From NCBI GenBank assembly GCA_028826165.1, contig JAPDFW010000114.1, positions 356,001 through 420,000 of the forward strand: a stretch of 64,000 nt of DNA, read 5' to 3'. Of this stretch, positions 1 to 9,934 are shown one piece after another. Under the pieces are notes generated by a model, which searched no databases, had not been told where the DNA came from, and worked only from the letters and a program-made list of their open reading frames with translations. Both the position numbers and the translations under genes were made by a program. Each line of letters begins with the position of its first letter. Position 1 is the stretch's first letter. The DNA comes from Anaeramoeba ignava. Its lineage: Eukaryota; Metamonada; Anaeramoebidae.

Positions 1-2
1 TG

Positions 3-374
3 GGTGATAATATTCGTTCTCTTTCAATTGAAGTAAGCTCGAAACCGCCCAAGTTTATGTCTTTTATTTTCCTTCGTCCCTATTTTACAAATAATTTCCT
101 CAGATTTGAAATTGTGATTGGAACTGGTTTTATTAAAAGTGCTTTGTTATTTGATAATCAAACTGGAGATGAAATTGAAAATCCAGAAATTTTACAAAAA
201 TTAAAAGAAACTCATTCAATTCCAGAAACAATTCATTTTATTATTGAATTTCTTTATGAAGAAAATTCAAATGAAAATTTAAATGAAAAAAATAATCAAA
301 ATGTGAAAAAAAGAAGAACAAAATCAAAACAAGAAAATAAATCTAAAAAAGAAAATAAATCTAAAAGAAAATAA
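3..374 (+). CDS. Unidentified protein, 3' end only (5' truncated)
   Basis: The frame is open from base 3 to the TAA at 372-374, so the gene begins left of the window. The visible 123 residues start GDNIRSLSIEVSS and end in a highly basic tail (repeated KSKQENKSKK-type units, residues about 90-123), which could be a nuclear localisation or RNA-binding tail. I do not recognise the family. The Met at base 57 is probably internal, because the frame stays open upstream. A possible GT-AG intron (33-75, gtaagc...cctcag) also exists. I prefer continuous coding because this stretch is richer in GC than any intron here and contains internal AG dinucleotides. Function unknown. Confidence 0.5.
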   Translation, partial: GDNIRSLSIEVSSKPPKFMSFIFLRPYFTNNFLRFEIVIGTGFIKSALLFDNQTGDEIENPEILQKLKETHSIPETIHFIIEFLYEENSNENLNEKNNQNVKKRRTKSKQENKSKKENKSKRK

Positions 375-668
375 ATAAAAATTAAAATTAAAAATTAAAA
401 ATTAAAATTTAAATTGTTTTTTGTTTCTCATTTGCTTTTTTTTTTATATTTTTTTGTTTGTTTGTTTGTTTATGAAAATTAAATTCGAAAAATAAAAATG
501 AAGAATTAAAAAAAAAACTTCAATTTGAATTATCAAAAAAAAAAAAGCAAAAAAAAAAAAAATCAATTACTTTTTTTGATGGAAAAAAAAAGAAAAAAAA
601 AAAAGAAGAAAAGAAACGAAAGTAAAGTAAAGTAAAGTAAAGTAAAATTATTTGAGAATGAATTAGAA
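375..668. other. Convergent intergenic spacer
   Basis: Short AT-rich spacer between the ends of the left-edge gene and fimbrin. It holds A and T runs and five copies of the pentamer GTAAA at about 619-645. No gene seen. Confidence 0.6.
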
Positions 669-3293
669 TTAGTTAACGCCAAGATCAACAGCCATTAAAG
701 AAGCGCAAAGAGTAAGAATCATTTTAGGTTTAACTTCAACAATATCTTCAGGAAGTAAGAAAATAGTGCCGCCCATTTTTCTAACAAGAGAAATAACATA
801 ATGAGCATTTTCAAGATTATCTTCTTCACGACGAGTTTTAAGAACAAGAGAATAATCAACTGAACCTGGACGGATAGCGTCACATAAATCGATGAAGAAA
901 ACAGCATCTGAGAGATTTTTGTCTTTAAAACCAGACATTTTTGAAGATTTGCCTGCAGATTGAACTTTTCCGTTAGCCCATCTAACAAGATCAGCGTCTT
1001 TGATTTCCTTTCCGTCTTTTGAAACCTTTCTAAGAATACTCATTACATGAAATCTCATCATTTGCCAGACCAACGCCAAAGTGAGAGTTTTATTGCCATC
1101 ATAAATATCTGATCCGGCAATTCCAACAAGAGAAAAACCGAGTTGTTTTCCGAGTTCGATACAGTAGTTTGTGTTCTCGAGAGCCTTGAACTTGCTAAGA
1201 GGTTGTTTCTGGTTGACTCTTTTCCAGTTAACGCAGCCGGGCTTGATGTGGTCAAAGACTTGAAGAAGAACCAAACCGTCGCGCAAGTTGAGGTACAAAC
1301 GAGAGACGAATGGCTCAACACCGATGCTGTTCATCCACATGCAGTAGGCACGAGCCTCGCGGTCTTCTTCTTCAGGAAGCTCGACCTTCTCCTCTAATGG
1401 CTCCAATCCGGGATAGTGGTTGAATAAGTTGGCGACAAAGGCAAGATTAAGTTTTGGATTTCCTTTGACAACGTCGTTAGCTGTCACAAATTTTCTGCAA
1501 TCAAGTTTGTCGGCGTTGCGCAGCATTGCTTCGGCTCGTTTGTTAAGATCCGAGATCTGGAGCGGTGCTTTGTCGCATTTCTGTGGCTGAAGTTGGTTCA
1601 GAACGATTGTGTAAGCTTCGGAGTCTTTGATGTCGCCACCGAAGTTTCTAACTCTTTTTTGTGAACCTGCGTTTTTTAAGTGATAATTCATCCATCTTAA
1701 TAAAATTTGATCTGGCGAAAGTTTGAGAAGATCTTCAAGTGTCTCGCCTGGTTCCAAAAGACGGTATAATTCAGGGTGATTTGTAAGTGTGATTTTTGAT
1801 AATAATCCAATTCGAATAATTTGCCAAAGCAATCCAAGAAGAAGATGCACTTTTGCTTCCATAATATCGTCTTGGCCAATGTTCACAACGTTGCAGCCAA
1901 TTGCTTTTGCGGAGTTGATTGCTAAGTTCTGATTCTCGATCATCTGGAATTTGTTCAACTTTCCGGTGTTCAATACTCGTTCATCAATTGTTTTGGGAAC
2001 AGCATCGTTGATCATCTTGCACAGAATTAATCCGTCCTTCAGTGCTTCGAAGATGCTCATATCGTCGGGGTTGATTGGCAATCGGCTTCCAACGTGTTTG
2101 TCGTTTTTTAATGCCATGTTGATGAAGCTAACAAATGATACTTTTTCGTCATCTGCAAATGAATGTTCTGTTCCGTCTGTTGATCCTCGGATTTTGATAA
2201 CTGCTGCTTGTTTTGTGTATACTGCTCCGAATCCAGTATCTGATCTTGCTTTGCCTTGTCTTATATTTCTGATGATCTATTAAAATATTTGAATAAGATT
2301 TAATATTAAATTAAATTTGAATATAAATATAAATATTAATTTTAAATTTGGATAAAAATATTAATTTTAAATTTGGATAAAAATATTTATATTAATTTTA
2401 ATTTGAATATTAATTTTAAATTTAATTATTAATTTTAATTTTGATTCTAATTTGAATATTAATTTTAATTTGAATATTAATTTTAAATTTAATTATAATA
2501 TTTAATTTTAATTTAAATATTAATTTGGATATAAATAATTTTAAATAAATATTAATTTTAAATTTGATTATAAATATTAAATTTAAATTGAATATAAATA
2601 TTAAATTTAATTATAAATATTAATTTTAATTTGAATATAAATATTAATTTTAAATTTGATTATAAATATTAATTTTAAATTGAATATAAATATTAATTTT
2701 AATTTGAATATAAATATAAATATTAATTTTAAATTTGAATATAAATATTAATTTTGAATGTAAATATTAATTTTAATTTTGATTATAAATATTAATTTTA
2801 AATTTGGATATAAATATTAATTTTAATTTGGATATAAATATAAATATAAATATAAATATTAAATTGAATATAAATATTAAATTAAATTGGATATAAATAT
2901 TAAATTTAAACTTGGATATAAATATTAATTCGAATATAAATATTAATTAATTCTGATATTAAATTAAATTTGAATATAGATATAAATTTTAATTTGAATA
3001 TAAATATTAAATTTAAAATTTGAATATAAATATTAATTCGAATATAAATATACTTGTAAGAATTCATTAAATTCAATCATTCCATTTCCATCAAGATCAA
3101 CTTCTTTAATTAATTTTTGAACTTCAGAACGAGTTGGATTTTCTCCTAAACCTTTTAAAACTTGTGTTAATTCATTTTCATCAATTGAACCAGATCCATC
3201 AGTATCAAAACTTTTAAATTCTCGAACAAATTGGTCAATTTCCCTTTTATTGAATTCAGGGAACTTTCTAGCCATTCCATAAAAATCAGTCAT
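669..3293 (-). CDS. Fimbrin/plastin, actin-bundling protein (2 exons)
   Basis: Exons 3293-3054 and 2276-669 join in phase 0 to give 615 residues, the usual fimbrin length. Exon 1 encodes two canonical EF-hand loops (residues 30-41 DTDGSGSIDENE and 66-77 DLDGNGMIEFNE). Exon 2 begins IIRNIRQG and carries four calponin-homology domains, roughly 120-235, 255-360, 380-490 and 505-612, with the fimbrin-type core FVSFINMALKND and DGLILCKMINDAVP. Fimbrins crosslink actin filaments through two tandem CH pairs, and calcium on the EF-hands tunes bundling. The 777-bp intron is almost pure AT repeat. An in-frame Met at 2117 is internal, since the family-typical sequence HSFADDEKVSF lies upstream of it. 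Codons of about 1,050-2,270 are clearly richer in G/C than exon 1 or the 3' end. Confidence 0.95.
2277..3053 (-). repeat. Fimbrin intron filled with AT-rich tandem repeats
   Basis: 777-bp intron. On the + strand it reads as degenerate ATAAATATTAATTTTAAATTTG units. The donor on the coding strand is GTATAT directly after the second EF-hand and the acceptor is TTTTAATAG. No internal gene seen. Confidence 0.85.
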
Positions 3294-4112
3294 TTTAAAT
3301 AAATTTAAAATTTCTTTATTTTTTTTGTGTTTTTTGTTTTTTGTGTTTTTTTTTTTGGATTAAGTTTTGTGGGCATAAAAGAAAAAAAAAAAAGCAAAAA
3401 AAAAAATTTATTATTTAAATTATAAATAATCATATTTATTTAAAAATTTTCAATTAAGAAATTTGATTTAAATTTGATTTTCCATTTAAATTTGATTTAA
3501 ATTTGATTTTAATTTTAAATTTAATGTTAATTTGATTTTATGTTAAAATAAAAGATCAAAACTAATAAATTTACCTTTTTTATTTATTAAAAAAAAAAGA
3601 AGAAAAATGAAAAAAAAATTTTTTTAATTTTATTTTTTTTTTTTAATTAATTTTTTTTAATTGAAGGCAAAAATTTTTTACTTTTTATTTTATTTTTATT
3701 TTAATTAATTGGTTTTATTTTTAAATTAAAGGATCAAAAGAAAAACAAAAAACAAAAAACAAAAAGAAAAAGAAAAAGAAAAACAATGAATCCCCTATTT
3801 TTTAATTAAATTTCCTTTATTTTAAATTTAAAATTAAAATTTTTCCTTTTTTTTTTTTGTTTTTTTTAAAAAAATGGAGAAAAATAAAAAATAAATAAAA
3901 AGGAGAAAAAAAATAATTATTAGTAATTTAATTTAAAAAATTAATAAAAAATAAAATAAATTACTAATTAGAAAAAAAAAAATTAAAAAAAAATTTTTTT
4001 TCTTTTTATTTTTTTTTAAATTAAATAAAAAAATCATTTTCTTTTCTTCAAATTTAAAAAAAAAAAATATAAAAAAAAAATTTTCAAAAATCATTTTTAA
4101 AAATCAAAATAA
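3294..4112. promoter_or_regulatory. Divergent spacer between fimbrin and RPL8
   Basis: 819 bp separate the two divergent starts, so both promoters must lie here. The content is long A and T tracts, ATTTGATTT repeats around 3,460-3,540 and a short AAAAAC repeat near 3,740-3,785. A TCATTTTCTTTTCTTC tract sits about 70 bp before the RPL8 ATG. No further coding sequence seen. Confidence 0.5.
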
Positions 4113-5406
4113 ATGGGAAGAGTTATTAGAGGACAAAGAAAAGGACGAGGAAGTGTTTTTAGAGCACATACAACACACAGAAAAGGAAAACCAAAGTTTC
4201 GAGCATTTGATTCTGCAGAAAAATGTGGATATATTCAAGGAGTTGTAAAAGAAATTATTCATGACCCTGGTAGAGGTGCTCCTCTTGCAAGAGTATCATT
4301 CCGTTCACCAACAAGATACAAAATGCAAAAAGAACTTTTCCTTGCAACTGAAGGAATGTATACTGGTCAATTTGTTTATTGTGGACATAAAGGTATTTTA
4401 ATTACATTTTAATATTAATAAAAATATAAATATAAATATAAATATAAATATAAATATAAATATAATTAAAATATAATTATAAATATAAATATAAATATAA
4501 ATATAAATATAAATATCAATTTAAAAATATAAATATAAATATAAATATAAATATAAATATAAATATAAATATAAATATAAATATAAATATAAATATAAAT
4601 ATAATTATAAATATAAATATAAATATAAATATAAATATAAATATTTAATTAAAATTTGTATTAAATTTTTATATTGAATTTAATTAGCTCGTTTAACAAC
4701 AGGAAATGTTCTTCCTGTAGAAAGAATGCCTGAAGGTACAATTATTTGTAATGTTGAAGAAAAAACTGGAGATCGTGGAACATTTGCAAGATCTTCTGGT
4801 AATTTTGCTACTATTATTGCTCACAATCCTGATGAAGGAAAAACAAGAATTAGATTACCAAGTGGTTCTAAAAAAACAATTTCAAATCAAGCAAGAGCCA
4901 CAATCGGTATTATTGCTGGTGGTGGAAGAGTTGATAAACCAATTTTAAAAGCTGGAAGACAATATCATAAATTTAAAGCAAAGAGAAAATGTTGGCCAAG
5001 AGTTAGAGGTGTTGCAATGAATGTAAGTTGATAATTATTATTTGAATTATTTTATGAAATGAAAATTTAAAAACATGAAATGAAAAAAATTCAAAAACAT
5101 GAAATGAAAATAATTTAAAAACATGAAATGAAAAAAATTCAAAAACATGAAATGAAAATTTAAAAAATAATTTAAAAACATGAAATGAAATGAAATGATT
5201 TAAAAAATCTTTTTATTTATTTGTATATTAAATATCTTTATAATTAATTTTTTCTATTTTAGCCTGTTGACCATCCTCATGGTGGTGGTAATCATCAACA
5301 TATTGGACATCCTTCTACAGTTTCACGTTTTGCTCCTCCTGGTCAAAAAGTTGGTTTAATTGCTGCAAGAAGATCAGGAAAAAGAACTGGTTCACAAAAG
5401 AAATAA
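4113..5406 (+). CDS. RPL8: 60S ribosomal protein L8 (uL2), 3 exons
   Basis: Exons 4113-4392, 4688-5022 and 5263-5406 give 252 residues, close to the usual eukaryotic length of about 257. The protein begins [20 protein letters not shown] and contains the invariant uL2 blocks [59 protein letters not shown] and [11 protein letters not shown]. The last exon carries the GGGNHQHIG loop near the peptidyl-transferase centre, including its conserved histidine. It is a core structural and rRNA-binding protein of the large subunit. Intron 1 is an ATAAAT repeat; intron 2 is an ACATGAAATGAAAA repeat. The snoRNA downstream targets the same region of the ribosome. Confidence 0.98.
4393..4687 (+). repeat. 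RPL8 intron 1, ATAAAT repeat
   Basis: 295-bp intron made mostly of the hexamer ATAAAT. GT donor directly after GHK codons; acceptor AATTTAATTAG. Contains no AG before the acceptor. Confidence 0.9.
5023..5262 (+). repeat. RPL8 intron 2, ACATGAAATGAAAA repeat
   Basis: 240-bp intron with a consensus GTAAGT donor and TTCTATTTTAG acceptor. It holds about six copies of an AAACATGAAATGAAAA unit at about 5,050-5,200. I found no snoRNA box pair in it. Confidence 0.85.
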
Positions 5407-6780
5407 ATACTATTTTCATTTTTTCATTTTTTTTTTACTGACATTTTTTTGGTCATACATACATCCTTTACCTTTCTTTTTTTCTTTTTTTTTACTAATT
5501 AGAAACCCAATTAATAAATTCCATTCAAAAATTTTAAAATTTAAAATTAAAATTATAATCATTTTTGTTTTTAAATTTTGTTTTTAAATTTTGATTTAAA
5601 TTTTGTTTTAAATTTTGATTTAAATTTTGATTTAAATTTTGTTTTAAATTTTGTTTTAAATTTTGATTTTAATTGTTTTAAATTTTGATTTAAATTTTGT
5701 ATTAAATTTTGTATTAAATTTTGATTTAAATTTTGATTTAAATTTTGATTTTAATTGTGTTTTAAATTTTGTATTTAAATTTTGTTTTAAATTGTTTTTA
5801 ATTTTGATTTAAATTTTGTTTTAAATTTTGTTTTAAATTTTGATTTAAATTTTGATTTAAATTTTATTTTAAATTTTGATTTAAATTTTGATTTAAATTT
5901 TGATTTAAATTTTGATTTAAATTTTGATTTAAATTTTGATTTAAATTTTGATTTAAAATTTGTTTTAAATTTTGATTTAAATTTTGTTTTAAATTTCGAT
6001 TTAAATTTTGATTTAAATTTTGATTTAAATTTTGATTTAAAATTTGTTTTAAATTTTGATTTAAATTTTGATTTAAATTTTGATTTAAATTTTGATTTAA
6101 ATTTTGATTTAATTTTTGATTTAAATTTTGTTTTAAATTTCGATTTAAATTTTGTTTTAAATTTTGATTTAAATTTTGATTTAAATTTTGATTTAAAATT
6201 TGTTTTAAATTTTGTTTTAAATTTCGATTTAAATTTTGATTTAAATTTTGATTTAAATTTTGATTTAATTTTTGTTTTAAATTTTGATTTAAATTTTGTT
6301 TTAAATTTTGTTTTAAATTTTGATTTAAATTTTGATTTAAATTTTGATTTAAATTTTGATTTAAATTTTGTTTTTAATTTCGATTTAAATTTTGATTTAA
6401 ATTTTGATTTAAATTTTGTTTTAAATTTTGATTTTAAATTTTGATTTAAATTTTGTTTTAAATTTTGATTTAAATTTTGTTTTAAATTTTGATTTAAATG
6501 ATTTAAATTTTGATTTAAATTTTGTATTTAAATTTTGTTTTAAATTTTATTTTAAATTTGATTTAAATTTTGATTTGAATTTTGATTTAAATTTTGTATT
6601 AAAATTGTTTAAATTTTGTTTTAAATTTTGTTTTAAATTTTGGTTTAAATTTTGTTTTAAATTTTGATTTAAATTTTATTTTAAATTTTGTTTTAAATTT
6701 TGTTTTAAATTTTGATTTAAATTTTGTTTTAAATTTTGTTTTAAAAAAAAAATTTTTTTTTATAAATTAAATAAATTATT
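5407..6780. repeat. Intergenic TTTAAATTTTGAT repeat block
   Basis: After about 130 bp of T-rich RPL8 3' flank, more than 1.2 kb consists of the 12-bp unit TTTAAATTTTGA with frequent G-to-T changes (TTTAAATTTTGT). Open frames in it translate only as FDLN/FCFK repeats and are not genes. Confidence 0.85.
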
Positions 6781-6884
6781 ATTTGGGATCAGAGAATAAA
6801 AAGTGTGTTAATTTTCTTGTGTTATCAACATATTTGTTAATAATTCAGCCTGGGGCGGCAAGATGCCTTCATCACTTCCCAAAT
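6781..6884 (-). ncRNA. Box C/D snoRNA, predicted to guide methylation of the LSU rRNA P-loop
   Basis: On the minus strand all C/D elements occur in order. They are an 8-bp perfect terminal stem (ATTTGGGA at 6884-6877 with TCCCAAAT at 6788-6781), box C GTGATGA (6875-6869), box D' CTGA (6848-6845), a C'-like TTGATAA (6828-6822) and box D CTGA (6792-6789). The 12 bases upstream of D' (complement of 6849-6860, CCTGGGGCGGCA) match the large-subunit P-loop CUGGGGCGGCA over 11 bases. By the D+5 rule the modified base is the second G of GGGG, equivalent to G2251 in E. coli, a position known to be 2'-O-methylated (in yeast, I recall, through snR67). The C/D fold is seen directly; the rRNA match is from memory. 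A possible promoter element (AAAAAAATGAAAAAAA at 6936-6955) lies about 55 bp upstream, suggesting an independent transcript. Confidence 0.85.
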
Positions 6885-7057
6885 AATTTATTTATTTATT
6901 TAATTATAATTTTTATTTTTTTTAAATTTAAAAATAAAAAAATGAAAAAAAAAAATTTAAAAAAAAAATTTATTTTTCTTTTTTTTTTTAATTAAAAATT
7001 ATAATGAAAAAAAATAAAAAAATTGAAAAGAGAAAAAAACAAAATCAATTTAAGAAA

Positions 7058-8776
7058 ATGAATGAAATTTGGTTTTGTGGTCAAAAAAACTTTCTTACTT
7101 TTATTGGAAATAAATTAGAAAAAACAACAAAATTAATTGAAATTGAAATTGAAAATGAAAATGAAAATCAAAATGAAAATCAAATTAAACAAATTTCATC
7201 AAGTGATTTTTCATTAATAATACTTTTCAAAAATGGAAAAGCAATTGAACATTTTAAAGAATCAAATCAAAATCCTGAAAAAATACAAATTGAAAATATT
7301 AAAAAAGTTGATAACGGAATTTATAATGTTTGTGTTTTAACTGCAGAAGGAAATGTATTTGCCAAAGGAGAATATATTAAAGAAGAATTTCCAAATAAAT
7401 TTTTTAATATTTCATCATTAATTGAAGATCCAAATGATAGAATAATTGATAATATTGTCTGTGGATTAAACCAAATTTACTTATTAACTTCAAGCCAAAA
7501 TGTTTATGGAATTGGTTCAAATGAATTCGGTCAACTTGGTGTTGATTTAGACACATTTAAATATACAGAAAAACCAGTTTTAATGATGGAAAATGTTTCC
7601 AAAATCTTTTCAGCAAAATTTTCCTTTTCTGTTTTTCTTTTAAATTCAAATCAAGAGTTATTTGGTTGCGGATATAATCATTATGGCCAACTTGGTTTAG
7701 GTTTCAAAAACAAAATTTCTCCAATCACAAAGCTAAAAAATATTCCAAAAGGCAAAATAATTGATATTCAAATGGGTTATTTCCATTCAATAATGCTCAT
7801 CGAAAGCCAAAATGAAAAAAGAAAACTTTATTCATGCGGTTTTTATGAGTCAAACGGTCTTGGTGATAAAAGAGAAGATACAAAAGAATTTACTGAAATC
7901 AAATCATCTTTATTTGAAAATGATGATTATATTCTTGAAGTCTCTTGTGGAAATTCACATACTTTGATTTTAACTTCCAATTCAAAATTAATAGCATTCG
8001 GAATTAATTTATTCGGTCAATTAGGAAGTGGAAATATAGAAAGTCAATCAATTCCTATTCAAATTGAACTTCCTAAGCTATCATTTGATATTTCTAATTA
8101 TCATCTTTCTTGCGGTCCTTTTAATTCATTCATATATTCTTCTTTCTCTTCTAGTCTTGAAGAAGATTTGATAAAATTATTTAAAAGAAAAGAATTTTGT
8201 GATATTTCATTTAAAACAAGAAATGGAGAAATAGTTGAAGCTCATAAATTAATATTGAGATATAGATTAAAAGATGAAAATCAAATTGAAAAACTTCAAG
8301 AAATTATTTCAAAAAAATCAGTTAAAGAATCAAATCAAATATTTGAAATGATTTATTCAAACAAAAGAATTGCTTCTTCATATCTGGAAGTGAAAGAAAT
8401 TATTAAAGAAGAAACAATTGAAGAAACAATGAAAAGAATTTATTTAAATGAAAATGAAAAAGATTTTATTATTGAAAGAAAAGAAAAAAAATATAAATTT
8501 CCTAAATTAATATTAATAATGAGAAGTGAATTATATCGAGGAATGTTTTTATCTGTAACTGAAGATAAATCTAATAAAGTTACAGATTATAGTGAATTAA
8601 GTAATGAAGCATTCCAAATATTAGAATATTGGATTTATTCAAATCAAATTAAAGATGAAATTAAAAAAATAAATAAAAAAATTATTGAAGAAATTAAAAG
8701 AGGAATTGATTATTTTCAATTAAATCAAACAAAACCAAATTTATTGGATTTATTAATTAACAAATTTAATAATTAA
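7058..8776 (+). CDS. RCC1-repeat/BTB domain protein
   Basis: About 572 residues from the Met at 7058. The frame stays open to an earlier Met at 7004, but those 18 residues are Lys/Asn-only and look like translated A-rich leader, whereas MNEIWFCGQKN is how an RCC1 blade begins. Residues about 1-350 hold degenerate RCC1 repeats with GxNxxGQLG signatures (VYGIGSNEFGQLGV, LFGCGYNHYGQLGL, IAFGINLFGQLGSG). Residues about 365-540 hold one or two weak BTB folds (FCDISFKTRNGEIVEAHKLIL). RCC1-BTB proteins act as exchange-factor-like or Cullin-3 adaptor scaffolds; the substrate here is unknown. It leads a run of five BTB genes and lies 62 bp upstream of the next. Confidence 0.85.
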   Translation: MNEIWFCGQKNFLTFIGNKLEKTTKLIEIEIENENENQNENQIKQISSSDFSLIILFKNGKAIEHFKESNQNPEKIQIENIKKVDNGIYNVCVLTAEGNVFAKGEYIKEEFPNKFFNISSLIEDPNDRIIDNIVCGLNQIYLLTSSQNVYGIGSNEFGQLGVDLDTFKYTEKPVLMMENVSKIFSAKFSFSVFLLNSNQELFGCGYNHYGQLGLGFKNKISPITKLKNIPKGKIIDIQMGYFHSIMLIESQNEKRKLYSCGFYESNGLGDKREDTKEFTEIKSSLFENDDYILEVSCGNSHTLILTSNSKLIAFGINLFGQLGSGNIESQSIPIQIELPKLSFDISNYHLSCGPFNSFIYSSFSSSLEEDLIKLFKRKEFCDISFKTRNGEIVEAHKLILRYRLKDENQIEKLQEIISKKSVKESNQIFEMIYSNKRIASSYLEVKEIIKEETIEETMKRIYLNENEKDFIIERKEKKYKFPKLILIMRSELYRGMFLSVTEDKSNKVTDYSELSNEAFQILEYWIYSNQIKDEIKKINKKIIEEIKRGIDYFQLNQTKPNLLDLLINKFNN

Positions 8777-8838
8777 TAATTAAAAGAAAAATTTCATTTT
8801 TTTCTTTTTTCAAATTTTTTTCAACAAAAAAAGCAAAA

Positions 8839-9798
8839 ATGGAAAATTATTCAAATTTAGAAAAACTTTCAAATGATTTAAAAAATTTATTTCAAAATCA
8901 AAATCAAAAAGAAGAAGAAAGCTATTTTGATTTTGAAATAATTTGTGAACAAAATCAAACTTCATTCAAAACTCATAAATCAATCCTTTCTTCAAGAAGT
9001 GAATATTTTAAATCTCTTTTCAAATCCAAAATGAAAGAATATCAAGAAAATAAATTAATTTTAAAAGATGTTTCAAATTCAATTCTATCTTCAATTTTAA
9101 ATTATTTTTATTCAGGAAAAATTGAAATTAATTTAGAAAATGCAATTGAAATTTTAATTTTTTCATCAAAATATTTAATTGATGAATTAATTGGAATTTG
9201 TTCAAAATTTATCAAAAATAATTTACAATTTGAAACTATTGTTGATATTCTTAAATTATCTGAAACAATGAACTTAAATCAATTATTAGATTATTCTTAT
9301 AAATTTATTTCTAAAAATTTTAATAAATTTATCAAAACTCCATTTTTTCTTGAACTTGAAGAAAATCATTTAAATTCAATATTATCAAATGATGAAATTC
9401 GAACAAATGAATTTAAAGCATTTCAATCAATAATAAAATGGGGAAAACATAAATCAAATATTAATCAAGAAAAAATAATTAAAAAAGAAGAAAAAGAGAA
9501 ATTACAAAATCAAATTTCCAATATTATTGATAAAATAAGATTTATTGATTTCACAAAAAAAGAACTTAAAAAAAGTTTGAAAGAAGATTTAATTCCAAAA
9601 CAAATTTCACAAAAATTAATTGAATTCCAAAAATTTCGAAATGATGAAAAAGAGTTAAATCAATTTATTGAAAATGAAAAAGAAAATTCATTCATTTTTA
9701 AACCAAGAAGGAAATTTGATTTTGATTCTAAATCATTGAAGAAAAAAAACAAGATTAATGGAAAAATTCCCATTCATTCAAAATTTTTCTTTTTTTAG
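8839..9798 (+). CDS. BTB-BACK protein, truncated copy lacking TLDc
   Basis: 319 residues. The first ~280 are nearly identical to the three downstream BTB-BACK-TLDc proteins: BTB about 29-130 (YFDFEIICEQNQTSFKTHKSIL) and BACK about 131-250. At the point where the others enter TLDc (after FIFKPR) this copy diverges, reads KKKNKINGKIPIHSKFFFF and stops. No TLDc sequence follows in the 136 bp before the next gene. It lies on the opposite strand to its paralogues, so its body forms an inverted repeat with 9935-11377. It could be a functional BTB-only adaptor or a decaying copy; the open BTB and BACK regions argue it is recent or still under constraint. Confidence 0.8.
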   Translation: MENYSNLEKLSNDLKNLFQNQNQKEEESYFDFEIICEQNQTSFKTHKSILSSRSEYFKSLFKSKMKEYQENKLILKDVSNSILSSILNYFYSGKIEINLENAIEILIFSSKYLIDELIGICSKFIKNNLQFETIVDILKLSETMNLNQLLDYSYKFISKNFNKFIKTPFFLELEENHLNSILSNDEIRTNEFKAFQSIIKWGKHKSNINQEKIIKKEEKEKLQNQISNIIDKIRFIDFTKKELKKSLKEDLIPKQISQKLIEFQKFRNDEKELNQFIENEKENSFIFKPRRKFDFDSKSLKKKNKINGKIPIHSKFFFF

Positions 9799-9934
9799 AA
9801 AAGAAGAAATTTTATTTTGTTTTGATTAATGAATTCAATTTAATGAATAAAATTTGAATTTATTTCTGGAAATTGTTAAAATTAAAATTTTAATATTTTT
9901 AACTCAAAAGAATTTAAATTTAATCTGAATTATT

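Noticed and set aside
615-650. GTAAA pentamer run considered as telomere-like
   Set aside because: Only five units, internal to a gene-dense contig and without any gradient of variants.
6428-6995. Plus-strand frames over 6428-6667 and 6783-6995
   Set aside because: The first is TTTAAATTTTGAT repeat; the second begins at a TTG and overlaps the minus-strand snoRNA.
9799-9934. Possible remnant TLDc domain after the truncated BTB copy
   Set aside because: A short frame-shifted IIEEKK resembles the paralogues' IITEKE, but nothing further of TLDc can be followed in any frame.
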